A stretch of 64,000 bases of DNA from Nocardia flavorosea NBRC 108225. GTDB lineage: Bacteria; Actinomycetota; Actinomycetes; Mycobacteriales; Mycobacteriaceae. The stretch is taken from assembly GCF_001613385.1 (NCBI RefSeq), contig NZ_BDCG01000014.1:97173-161172 (forward strand), read 5' to 3'. How positions within the stretch are numbered: the first letter of the stretch is position 1; each line of letters opens with the position of its first letter. This document shows, one piece after another, positions 50,951 through 59,060 of the stretch. Both the position numbers and the translations under genes were made by a program. Under the pieces are notes generated by a model, which was given only the letters and a program-made list of their open reading frames with translations, ran no database searches and had not been told where the DNA came from.

Positions 50951-53374
50951 TCAGCGTGGGCCGTAAACCGCCCCGGTTGACGGTCCACGGCTCATGGGAT
51001 CGGCCGCGTGCTGCCGAAAACTGGGGTGCGACAATATCTGTGCGTGCGCGTACACCGCATCACGCAGAACCTGCCTGCCGCCCGGCTCCCCCAGCAACAG
51101 CACCAGTTCATTGCAACGCCGTTGAAACCCTATATCACGCAAGGTGTTCCGGCGCGGGTCCGGAAGACCGTCGCCTCGCTCGGGACGGAGCTCACCGAGC
51201 GCCACGCTCGCTGTATCGATCCGGTAGCCGAGTGCCGAAGCCGCCAGCAGGTCATCCGCTTCTTGGAGTTCGTCCCACCAGCTTGCCGGGAACTCCCGGG
51301 CGTGACGAAGCGCACGCAGAATCCGTAGACGGAGCTCAGGCGCCTCGACCGACGGCAGCGGAGCGCCATCGACCTCTTCCACTCTCATATGAGCGTCGAC
51401 GGCCAGTTCGAGACACCGTTGCGCCAGCATCCCATCCGGAACCTTCGTTGCACGCTCGATCAGCCGTGTCGATCCGGTCGTTCCCAGCCGGTCCAGCGTA
51501 CTGGCCGACGGCATCGAGAGATCCATCCGAGCCGAGGCCGGCACACCACCCGCGAGACCGATATCACCGAGTCGGCGTTCCAATTCGGGGCCGATCGGCC
51601 CCGAGGACGCCAGCGCGGCGAGTTTGGCCCCGGAACGGCCACCCCATGCGAGAGCGAACTCCACAAGTATCCGGGCCGGATCGGCCACACCTTCCCACCC
51701 CGCGTTCTCGGAAACGGACCAGAGCCACGGGTTGGACACTTCGCGCGGCAGAAACAGCCCTGCCGGTAGCCAGCCCCGCCCTTCGTTCGAAGTGACGAAA
51801 GCACTGACTCCACTGGGTAACCGCATGATCGAAACGGCCCAGTCCACCCCGATCAGATCCGTGTCCACAGCCGCGCGGATTCCAGCGAGCAAGGTGCGTG
51901 CCAGTGTCAGATCACCGTCCACGCGGTCGCCGACCACGAACGAGGGTGCCGCGGAGGCAGCGAGTGCCGCGCCCACAGAATCCCTGACGAGGTCATCGCT
52001 GTCTTTCGTGGAAGGCTCCGAAGCCCCCCGCGCTGGAACATCGGTGGCGTCGCGAGGTGGCACGGAGGCTTTTCCGCTCGTGGGAGCCGTGACGGCCGGC
52101 TGGGCGGCGCCCGGTATCTGGGCAGTAGGATACTGGGTGGCAGCCGGTTTTCCGACAACAGGCGGGTTTGCTCGAATCGGCTCTCCCAGTGCTCCCGCCG
52201 GTGCCGAACGCCCCTGCGCGCTGGTGGGGGCAAGGACCGCGTTCGGCCCGATCGCCTGTAACGGGACAGGCGGCAGCGCGCCGGGCTGGCCAGCTTCTGC
52301 GGACGTCGTACTCGGGGCGACCACCGGGCCCGACATTCGAGGATCTACCGTGACATCGTCCGACGATCCGGATCCCCTTGCCGCGTCGGCGTGTTCCGCC
52401 TCGACCGGACCGGATTCGTGACTCTCGCGGACCGACTCCGGCGAAACCACCTCGGCACCACTCGGCTGACCTGCCGGACGTCCCGCCCCACCGATTGCCA
52501 TGTCCGCACCGGGTAGTCCGCCCGACGGCACCGGCGTTGATCTCGTCTCCGGCGACGCTCCGACGGGTCTGTCCGGTGAATTCGCAGGTATCGCCTGGCC
52601 CGTACCGCCCTCGGCGGCCCGGACTTCGCCCGGGTCCGGTGAATTCGTCCCCCCCACATCCCCCTCCAGGTCCATGGTCCCGGGTAGATGGTCGTTTCGC
52701 AGGTCCGGTGGCGTGAGCTGAGGGTCCGGCAAAGGGACAGAAGTGGGCACATCGGCCTGGGGAGGCAGGTTCGGCCCAGAGGCGGGGGGCTCGATCCACG
52801 GCTCCGGCGAAAGGTTTCCGGGCTTCCATGGACCGGGCTGTCCCAGCGCCTCCGCGATATCGTCCAGCGCCGGCAGCCCTTGGGGCCCGATATTGGCCAG
52901 TGTGGTCTCGATGATATCGACGACATCCGCGCGCGCCCGGGCCACGATGGAATTCACAGTGTTCGCATCGGTCTCGTCCCCTTCTTCGCCATCCGAATTG
53001 TTGTCTCCAGCGGTCTCCCTCCGAATCCGGGCGTCGGCGCCGTCCACCACGTCCAGGATCTGGTTCCGGGTCCGCCGGACGAGCTCCGCGATATCTCCGA
53101 ATGTATCCGCCGCCGCGTACAGGGCCTCCACGAAGGCCTGCGGATTGTGCTGGAGGGCGGCCATCGCAGCGCGAACCGCCTGCAGAGCCTCGGCCGAGCG
53201 TACCGACTCGTCGAAACCCCGAAGAGCCCCCGCAGCATCACCGGTGTTCAAAGCATCCGCACCCTCACGCGCAGTGGTTTCCAGTGAGCGCCAGGCGCTG
53301 GGGGAAATCTCGGGCCAGTCGTTACCGACTATCCGATCCCAGTACGGGCTGTCGCGTTCCGGATACATCGGCAC
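50951..53374 (-). CDS. EspK-like protein 3 with a longer, different N-terminal domain
   Basis: This 807-residue protein is closest of the three to EspK in layout. It has a helical head of about 200 residues beginning SPYWDRIVGNDWPEISPSAW, a Pro/Gly/Ser linker of about 250 residues, then the shared C-terminal domain (GVDWAVSIMRLPSGVSAFVT, GRGWLPAGLFLPREVSNPWLW). The head resembles the WxG-type heads of large ESX substrates and EspK rather than the short EspC hairpin of its paralogues. It starts 5 bp after the preceding gene and so is probably coupled to the espB-espL unit, as espK-espL-espB cluster in mycobacteria. Confidence 0.78.
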   Translation of the reverse strand: MPMYPERDSPYWDRIVGNDWPEISPSAWRSLETTAREGADALNTGDAAGALRGFDESVRSAEALQAVRAAMAALQHNPQAFVEALYAAADTFGDIAELVRRTRNQILDVVDGADARIRRETAGDNNSDGEEGDETDANTVNSIVARARADVVDIIETTLANIGPQGLPALDDIAEALGQPGPWKPGNLSPEPWIEPPASGPNLPPQADVPTSVPLPDPQLTPPDLRNDHLPGTMDLEGDVGGTNSPDPGEVRAAEGGTGQAIPANSPDRPVGASPETRSTPVPSGGLPGADMAIGGAGRPAGQPSGAEVVSPESVRESHESGPVEAEHADAARGSGSSDDVTVDPRMSGPVVAPSTTSAEAGQPGALPPVPLQAIGPNAVLAPTSAQGRSAPAGALGEPIRANPPVVGKPAATQYPTAQIPGAAQPAVTAPTSGKASVPPRDATDVPARGASEPSTKDSDDLVRDSVGAALAASAAPSFVVGDRVDGDLTLARTLLAGIRAAVDTDLIGVDWAVSIMRLPSGVSAFVTSNEGRGWLPAGLFLPREVSNPWLWSVSENAGWEGVADPARILVEFALAWGGRSGAKLAALASSGPIGPELERRLGDIGLAGGVPASARMDLSMPSASTLDRLGTTGSTRLIERATKVPDGMLAQRCLELAVDAHMRVEEVDGAPLPSVEAPELRLRILRALRHAREFPASWWDELQEADDLLAASALGYRIDTASVALGELRPERGDGLPDPRRNTLRDIGFQRRCNELVLLLGEPGGRQVLRDAVYAHAQILSHPSFRQHAADPMSRGPSTGAVYGPR

Positions 53375-53379
53375 AGCGA

Positions 53380-53691
53380 TCAGTATGCAGTTTCGTGCAC
53401 AGACCTACTGCTGTCGAGGTCCGCGTCGACCAGCGCCGTGGCACTGACGACAGTATTGTCCACCGTCGTTTCGGCTTGCCCCACACAATCTTCCACCGCC
53501 TCCGTGAAGGTGGTCTGCATCCAGTCCAGCTGGCCGAGGCACGCCCGATCCACGCGACAATTCGAGGTGGAATCCAGCGATAGGCCGAGTACGTCGAATA
53601 ACGCACCTACATCTGTTGCCGCGGTGGTGATCGCGGTCCGGAACTGTCCCGCGGCCGCGACGACCTCGTCGGGCTCGTCCATATCCAGCAT
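53380..53691 (-). CDS. small helical EspC/WXG100-like protein
   Basis: The 103-residue acidic protein is predicted to be a helical hairpin from its heptad pattern (VVAAAGQFRTAITTAATDVG, TFTEAVEDCVGQAETTVDN). Length and context suit EspC/EspF or Esx-type small substrates, but there is no WXG. Three Cys residues lie at the centre (NCRVDRACLG and EDCVG), unusual for these exported helices. Function unknown. Confidence 0.62.
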   Translation of the reverse strand: MLDMDEPDEVVAAAGQFRTAITTAATDVGALFDVLGLSLDSTSNCRVDRACLGQLDWMQTTFTEAVEDCVGQAETTVDNTVVSATALVDADLDSSRSVHETAY

Positions 53692-53713
53692 ATCGACTCC
53701 TGTAGTCGGTAGA

Positions 53714-54067
53714 TCAGTGCGCGCGAGGACCGAAGGCCTCTTGTTCCATCGCGCGATATCCGGCTTCCGTGGGAAGTCCGAACGAGTCGATCGTGTAAGA
53801 TCGCGTCCCCTTGACCTCCATCTCTTTACGCAAGCCGAGACGAGACTGCATATGGGCGAGCATTGCCAGTTTCACGATCTCGGACGAAAGCCATGAATCA
53901 CCGGATTCTCGCGCGTCGTCGGTGATATGCAATCCGACGACCTCGCCATCACGATCGCAAGCGACTCCGACGGTGTTCTCCGGGTTGAATACCTCGTACG
54001 TTGTCTTCTTCGGAGGAGGCTGTGGTTCGTCGTACTCGAAATCGTGGTCATCATAGGGGCTGCTCAT
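53714..54067 (-). CDS. espH: EspH/EspD-like (DUF2694) protein
   Basis: The 117-residue protein resembles the central domain of EspH and EspD. YEVFNPENTVGVACDRDGEVVGLHITDDA sits opposite LFTVTNPQGSVSVSTLMDGRIQHVEL, and LSSEIVKLAMLAHMQSRLG opposite LADEIFVIADLARQKA. In mycobacteria EspH steers export of ESX-1 substrates and EspD stabilises EspA/EspC. The acidic N-terminal tail is short and the C-terminus ends early compared with both. Assigned by remembered similarity, so the symbol is tentative. Confidence 0.68.
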   Translation of the reverse strand: MSSPYDDHDFEYDEPQPPPKKTTYEVFNPENTVGVACDRDGEVVGLHITDDARESGDSWLSSEIVKLAMLAHMQSRLGLRKEMEVKGTRSYTIDSFGLPTEAGYRAMEQEAFGPRAH

Positions 54068-54101
54068 CGAATGGTCTCCACAGTATCTCGGATGATGATT
54101 T

Positions 54102-54767
54102 TCATCGGTCGGCTCCCTCGAGTGCCGACGCGAGGGCCGACCACGGTTCGTCCGCGATCGTCAGCACATGGTCCAGTTGCCAGAATCTGGGGCCCAGATA
54201 CATCTCACCGGAACCATCGGGAGCCAACTCCAAGTAGTCGGCACCATCCATTGCCGAATTCATCGACACAGTCGTCACCGGCGGCCTCCCGTCATCGACG
54301 CTGATGATCGCGCCACCGCCACCCGGGATGAAACTCTTCTTACACCGCGAACTCGACCCGATGGCCACTTCACCGCTGTTGGTGGTGAGCGTGATATCGG
54401 GATTGAGCAGCAACTGCAGGGCCCAAAACCGGGTTGCCAGTTCCGGCCTGTCGCCGTTCACCGCGATCATCAGCGAACCGGACAGGTCGACCACCAGCAG
54501 TGCAGCGGAAGTGGTCACCCCGACAGTCACGAGCCGACCGGTGGTCTCGATCGGAGCCGGCAATTCGTCGGCACCGCACGAACTGGAATCCTTGTTCGTA
54601 GCCGGAAACATGATCACCAAGCCGCTGTTCACATCAACAGTGAATGCGGCGGCCGGACCAGTGGCTTCGCCGAGCGCGGCCAACCGCGCTAGCCCCTCTT
54701 CTTGAAGCCAGGACACGGCGTCGACAACCGATACCTCGTTGTCTTCGGCAACCCCGGCATCGGTCAC
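54102..54767 (-). CDS. conserved-looking hypothetical protein of the esp cluster
   Basis: The 221-residue soluble protein has no signal peptide or membrane helix. An N-terminal helix (SVVDAVSWLQEEGLARLAAL) leads to alternating hydrophobic strands (AAFTVDVNSGLVIMFP, LVTVGVTTSAALLVVDLSGS) and a Cys pair. The pattern recalls the beta-rich chaperone folds of EspG-like proteins but I cannot assign it. GTG 54767 overlaps the espL stop, so it is coupled to espL-espB. Confidence 0.65.
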   Translation of the reverse strand: MTDAGVAEDNEVSVVDAVSWLQEEGLARLAALGEATGPAAAFTVDVNSGLVIMFPATNKDSSSCGADELPAPIETTGRLVTVGVTTSAALLVVDLSGSLMIAVNGDRPELATRFWALQLLLNPDITLTTNSGEVAIGSSSRCKKSFIPGGGGAIISVDDGRPPVTTVSMNSAMDGADYLELAPDGSGEMYLGPRFWQLDHVLTIADEPWSALASALEGADR

Positions 54768-55132
54768 GAGACCGGCTCCGATGCGGGTACCGGCGGGTTG
54801 GGCTCACGCGACTGCCCACCGTTGCGGGGGTCACCGGTGATGGAAGCTTCCATGATTGTCCGGTACTGCCGTGCCGCGTCCACCGTACTCTCCCGGATCG
54901 CCGCCATGATCTCACTCGCCAACTCGTCATTGGTGAATCGCGATGTGGTCCCGGGCGTCAAGTACAAGCTGGTGAGACGACCCATGGCATCTACCTCCGG
55001 GATCACCGCACCGCTCGGCGAGGGCCGCCGTGCCCGTATCCCATCGATCTTCTCTCGCATATCGGCAATCCGGTGCCGGAGATCGCGGGCCGCGTCCAGT
55101 GCGGCCTGCACGTCGGGGTGAATATTGCTCAT
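54764..55132 (-). CDS. espL: EspL-like protein (YbaB/EbfC fold)
   Basis: The 122-residue protein starts with a coiled helix (VQAALDAARDLRHRIADMREKIDGI). Strands (GAVIPEVDAMGRLTSLYLTPG) and a second helix (TNDELASEIMAAIRESTVDAARQYRTIMEAS) follow, the YbaB/EbfC layout used by EspL. In mycobacteria EspL lies just before espB and stabilises ESX-1 substrates. Here too it is coupled to espB (ATGA overlap). Confidence 0.78.
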   Translation of the reverse strand: MSNIHPDVQAALDAARDLRHRIADMREKIDGIRARRPSPSGAVIPEVDAMGRLTSLYLTPGTTSRFTNDELASEIMAAIRESTVDAARQYRTIMEASITGDPRNGGQSREPNPPVPASEPVS

Positions 55133-56583
55133 GCGGTTCCTCCGGAACGAGCCGGCGCCTGGTTCGGCGGCGGCGGGGTCGGTGATGTGACCGTGGGGGC
55201 GATAGTAGGACGCTCGCCGATCACCTGCTCGGTATGAGGTGTGTCGTCGACATACATCAACCGGTCCGGGTGCCAGGCGACCACCCGGTTGCGCTCGTTT
55301 CCACCCCCGCCCGCTCCACCGGCGCCGGGCGCCATCGGCATCATCGGCATGTAGGGCATACCACTGCGACCGTAGGGAGAGTTGGACGACGACGAAGGTG
55401 ACGCCGATTCCATCACCGGAACCCGCGGCGCCGACCCGAGCCCCGCACCTGTTCCCATTCCGATCCCGGCCGAAACCGGCATCACACCGACAGCCTGCGA
55501 TTCGACATCGGCAGGACTGGGCACACCGACCGACGGGGAGCTTCCGCCCGGCGGGCCCAGAGAAGGCACCCCGTAGTCGCCGACACCGTAATCGTCATAG
55601 TAGTCGTCGTAGTAATCGTCCGAGACCTCCTCGGTGAGCGGCAAGCCGTTCATCCCGGCGCCCATCATGCTCATCAGTGCCGGCAGCATCTGGGCGAGTC
55701 CACTGCTGTCTGCCGCACCGCCTTGGCCGGCGGCACTTCCGTCCGCAGCTCCGCTTGCGCCGGTTTCGGCCGCATAGGCACCGACAGTCTCGGCGGAACG
55801 AGTATTGTGCTCCTGGAATTTGGCCAGCGCCGCCTGCACACCGATCTCGTCCTTCGCCCGCATGGACCGGGCGAGCTCCTTGCGGGCGGCGATGATCTCC
55901 TCCGGGGTGGGGTGTTTCGCCTTCGCAGTGGCGAAGGAATCACCGTAGGTGGCAGCGCTGTCGGCGAGCAGGGTCAGCCCGGTCCCGATTTCGTCGAGCC
56001 ATCCTCGGTATTTCGTGAGCTTCTCCGCGACACCGCTACCCACCGGTGTCCAGTGCTGTAGCGCCGATGCGGCGCTGTCCATATCGCCGCGAGCGGTGAT
56101 GACCGTATCGGCGTTGAACGCGCGCACCGAATCCGCGAAACGACGTGCGGGTTCCGGGCCGGGTCCGCTGTGCAGTTGCTGGGCGAAGACCAATGGATCA
56201 CCGGTCGTGCTGGTCATACTGCTCAACGGCTCCGGGACTCGACGGTATCCGAGCTGCTCCACCTCGGGTACTGGGTTCGTCACATCGTGGCCACCGCCGA
56301 GACCGGCCAACGTCCGCGCCGACTCGGCGTCGGTGGCCGCATAATCCACCGCGGCGGCACCGACGTTGTGCGAAAGCTTTTGAACCTCGTTCAACACGTT
56401 GATGACACCGTTGAAAAGACCTGCGGCCTGAGCGTTGAGACGTGGTACCGCTTCAGCCGAAATCGGGTCGGCACCCGCCGGCAGAACCCATTCCCGTGGC
56501 AGGGCGGCTCCAGTCGTTCTAGCCATCTCGGCGGCTCGCCCGGCGACCGTGACCAGTTCGCCGAGATCGACGTTCAGTGCCAT
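55129..56583 (-). CDS. espB: EspB-like secreted PE/PPE-fusion substrate
   Basis: This 484-residue protein compares well with EspB. A helical PE-like part (residues about 40-95) is followed by a PPE-like part with WTPVGSGVAEKL at the turn. HPTPEEIIAARKEL sits opposite HPTYEDIVGLERL, and the C-terminus has LMYVDDTPHTEQVIGERP opposite ALYTEDRAWTEAVIGNRR. A Gly/Met/Ser-rich region (SGMPYMPMMPMAPGAGG) matches EspB's GMGMPMG patch. EspB forms ring oligomers and is cleaved by MycP1. A Tyr/Asp run (DDYYDDYYDDYG) near 320 is not known from EspB. Confidence 0.84.
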   Translation of the reverse strand: MALNVDLGELVTVAGRAAEMARTTGAALPREWVLPAGADPISAEAVPRLNAQAAGLFNGVINVLNEVQKLSHNVGAAAVDYAATDAESARTLAGLGGGHDVTNPVPEVEQLGYRRVPEPLSSMTSTTGDPLVFAQQLHSGPGPEPARRFADSVRAFNADTVITARGDMDSAASALQHWTPVGSGVAEKLTKYRGWLDEIGTGLTLLADSAATYGDSFATAKAKHPTPEEIIAARKELARSMRAKDEIGVQAALAKFQEHNTRSAETVGAYAAETGASGAADGSAAGQGGAADSSGLAQMLPALMSMMGAGMNGLPLTEEVSDDYYDDYYDDYGVGDYGVPSLGPPGGSSPSVGVPSPADVESQAVGVMPVSAGIGMGTGAGLGSAPRVPVMESASPSSSSNSPYGRSGMPYMPMMPMAPGAGGAGGGGNERNRVVAWHPDRLMYVDDTPHTEQVIGERPTIAPTVTSPTPPPPNQAPARSGGTA

Positions 56584-56614
56584 TCATCCGACTCCTCTCA
56601 CGAACCGCCGACTG

Positions 56615-59050
56615 TCAGGCCGGTGCGGCGACAATCGGCATATCGGCACCGTTCGATTGCTGGTCCGTCGCCGCCGCTCCGTCCGCGGACCGGTCCTTTC
56701 CGCCACCGGCCTCGATGCCCGGCGGGTGCATGAAACCGACGAACTGACCGAACTCGCCGGTGCTGTCCTTCATCTCCGGAGAATACGGCTGCAGCTCGCC
56801 GTCCACCACAACCTCCAAGGTGCCTTCTTCTCCGGATCCGAATACGACGAGAACCGCAGTGCGGTCGTCCCATACGGCCACATCTCCGGTTATCAGCTGG
56901 TAGGGATCGACGCGCTGGCCAATCTCTTTCTTGTCGGTCCACTTCGCGGGAGTCTGCGCGTATGCCTCCTGGGCATCGGTCGTCTTGATATTGCCGAACG
57001 CCTTGTCCAGCACATCCGCCACTGTTGGGGATACCTTCTGGGTCCGGCCGTCGGGGAAGGTGTAGACGACGCTGCCGTCCGGGTTCTGGCTACGGGGCGG
57101 CGCCGAAATGGTCGACGGCGCGGTGGCACCAGACGGGGGGCCGGTGTGCGTCTGCGCGGGCGCTGCGGTCACCGGCGCCGACGGCTTGGACCACGGCGTT
57201 GCGCCGGGATTGGGCGCGGCCGCCGCCGCGGGCGGCGCAGGCGGCGCGGCCGTTATGGCCCGTTCACGGTCGTACCTGGAAGGATCGATATCTGCACGGC
57301 GCCCGGCCAGGTCTGTATCGGTTGCCCCCCTCATCATGGCCTGGCTCAATATCATCGGCAGCATCGAACTCCACATGTCCATGCCCCCCATGTTCGCGGC
57401 GGGGCTCATCCCTGCCGCGTTCCCACCCGGGGTCAACCCAGGGGAATCAACACTCGGCGTAGTTCCGGATGGATTCGTGGCCTGGTCCACCGCCGCCGGA
57501 TTCTCGGCGTCGAGTTTCGGCGGAGTCAGATCGTCCAACTCTGAGGGGTCGGTCAGGCCGGTCCCCGGCTGCGTCGCCCATTGACCCGGGTCGAACTGGT
57601 TACCCTCGAATTCGCGGACCGCGTCGTCGAGTTCTTCGTTCTTCTCCTCGTCCTGCTCCAGCATCTCCTGCTGCTTTGCCAGAATCTCGGCCAAACCCTG
57701 GTTCGATTCGTTCGCCGTTTCCACGAAATCCGCCACCAGAGTCATTGCCTGAGCGAGCATCTCCACGAACCCGGTCTCGGACCCGTCACTGGTGGCCACC
57801 AACTGGTTCATCTCGGCGATGAGACGCTCGAAATTCTCTTTGCCCTGGGTCGTAACCTCTTCGACTTCCGGCATGACTTCGAGCATGTTCAACTGAGCAG
57901 TATCGAAGCGCTCCGCCGCAGTCGTGAGAGAAGCGAGTGTCCCACCATACGTTTCCCCAGCGGCGGACTCGCCCAGCGACACACCCTGGAAGCGAGGAGC
58001 GGGTTCGAAGGCCAGATCCTCCGCCGTCTCCGCCGTGTCGAAAAGCACATAGTTGTCGGCTATATAGGATGCCACCGAATCAGTTGCCCCGCCGTGTGCT
58101 TCGGCCAGGGCATTGTTGATCTCGGCGAGATCCCAGGGCTGGAGGAGGTATCCGTTACCGTCGCGAGTTTGGTAGGTGGGGTCTTCGGTGAAGGGGCCCT
58201 GCCCGATTACACCGGCGTTGATTGCCGCCTGGTCCCCCACCCAGCGCAGATCGATCGTCGTGACACCGGTATCCGGATCCGTTTCGGTATCCGTGCCTCC
58301 GTTGCCGGCGTTTCCACCGCCGTCCCCGCCCAGCCAGCCGATACCTTCGAAGATGTCGTCTGCGAACAGGCCGGCCGACGCAGCGGTGCCGGTGAGGAGA
58401 CCGCGTCCACGGCCGTGCCACCATCTAGGATTGGCATCCGGCGCGTTCAGGAACCGATTCCATCTGTCCATCCGCTGTTGGCGGCTTGTCATGAGATCGA
58501 GATTCTCTTGGGCATCCCGGCGACCGATGGCACCGGCTTCGCGCGCATCCCGCGCAGCGTTCAAACGAGCTTCACGCAGACCGGGGAGCGCGTTTTCGGC
58601 ATCTCGCCGAGCCCTGTTCAGGGGATCCGGATTGGCTCGTGTCCGTCCTAATCGAGAATTGTTGAGTCCACGGCGGAACCGGCCTGCGCCGTCGATACCA
58701 TCCCGCGCTTCCCGGAGTGCTCCATATCCTTCCCTGAAGTTGTCGCGAGCTGTCAGGTAATTCTGCGCGGCTGTCGTCCGAGTTCCCGCCGTTTCTGCCA
58801 ACCTCCCGGCCTGCGTTGCCAGTCCACGCGCACCCGCGGCACCCGCCGTGCCGAACACACCCCCGAGCACAAACCCTTCACCGAAATTCTCGGGGGTAAA
58901 ACCGTTCGCGATCATATTTCCGCCGCCACCGCCCAGTGCGGACACGACCCCTGACCTGACGATTCCCGCGGCACCTGCACCTCGGCCGGCAAGCGCGGCC
59001 GTAAAGCCTACCTCAAACGCGACGCCGCCTAGCTGATCCCAGAAGCCCAT
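56615..59050 (-). CDS. large ESX-locus protein with glycine-zipper N-terminus and shared C-terminal module
   Basis: The 811-residue protein has a Gly/Ala-rich hydrophobic start (residues 1-80, GxxxG-like repeats that could insert into membranes) and an Arg-rich helical section at 80-210. A middle with EF-type Asp runs (GTDTETDPDTGVTTID) and a helical bundle (about 380-500) follow. Next come a Met-rich segment (MDMWSSMLPMILSQAMM) and a Pro/Ala linker, and the module at about 661-780 is shared with two neighbours. No Sec signal. It might replace EspA or EspE functionally; that is inference from position, not homology. Confidence 0.7.
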   Translation of the reverse strand: MGFWDQLGGVAFEVGFTAALAGRGAGAAGIVRSGVVSALGGGGGNMIANGFTPENFGEGFVLGGVFGTAGAAGARGLATQAGRLAETAGTRTTAAQNYLTARDNFREGYGALREARDGIDGAGRFRRGLNNSRLGRTRANPDPLNRARRDAENALPGLREARLNAARDAREAGAIGRRDAQENLDLMTSRQQRMDRWNRFLNAPDANPRWWHGRGRGLLTGTAASAGLFADDIFEGIGWLGGDGGGNAGNGGTDTETDPDTGVTTIDLRWVGDQAAINAGVIGQGPFTEDPTYQTRDGNGYLLQPWDLAEINNALAEAHGGATDSVASYIADNYVLFDTAETAEDLAFEPAPRFQGVSLGESAAGETYGGTLASLTTAAERFDTAQLNMLEVMPEVEEVTTQGKENFERLIAEMNQLVATSDGSETGFVEMLAQAMTLVADFVETANESNQGLAEILAKQQEMLEQDEEKNEELDDAVREFEGNQFDPGQWATQPGTGLTDPSELDDLTPPKLDAENPAAVDQATNPSGTTPSVDSPGLTPGGNAAGMSPAANMGGMDMWSSMLPMILSQAMMRGATDTDLAGRRADIDPSRYDRERAITAAPPAPPAAAAAPNPGATPWSKPSAPVTAAPAQTHTGPPSGATAPSTISAPPRSQNPDGSVVYTFPDGRTQKVSPTVADVLDKAFGNIKTTDAQEAYAQTPAKWTDKKEIGQRVDPYQLITGDVAVWDDRTAVLVVFGSGEEGTLEVVVDGELQPYSPEMKDSTGEFGQFVGFMHPPGIEAGGGKDRSADGAAATDQQSNGADMPIVAAPA

Positions 59051-59060
59051 TCGAAACCTT

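Noticed and set aside
46980..53374. Polymorphic toxin-immunity cluster
   Set aside because: The three large proteins share the same C-terminal domain rather than having variable toxin tips, and no small immunity genes follow them; the EspK-like layout explains them better.
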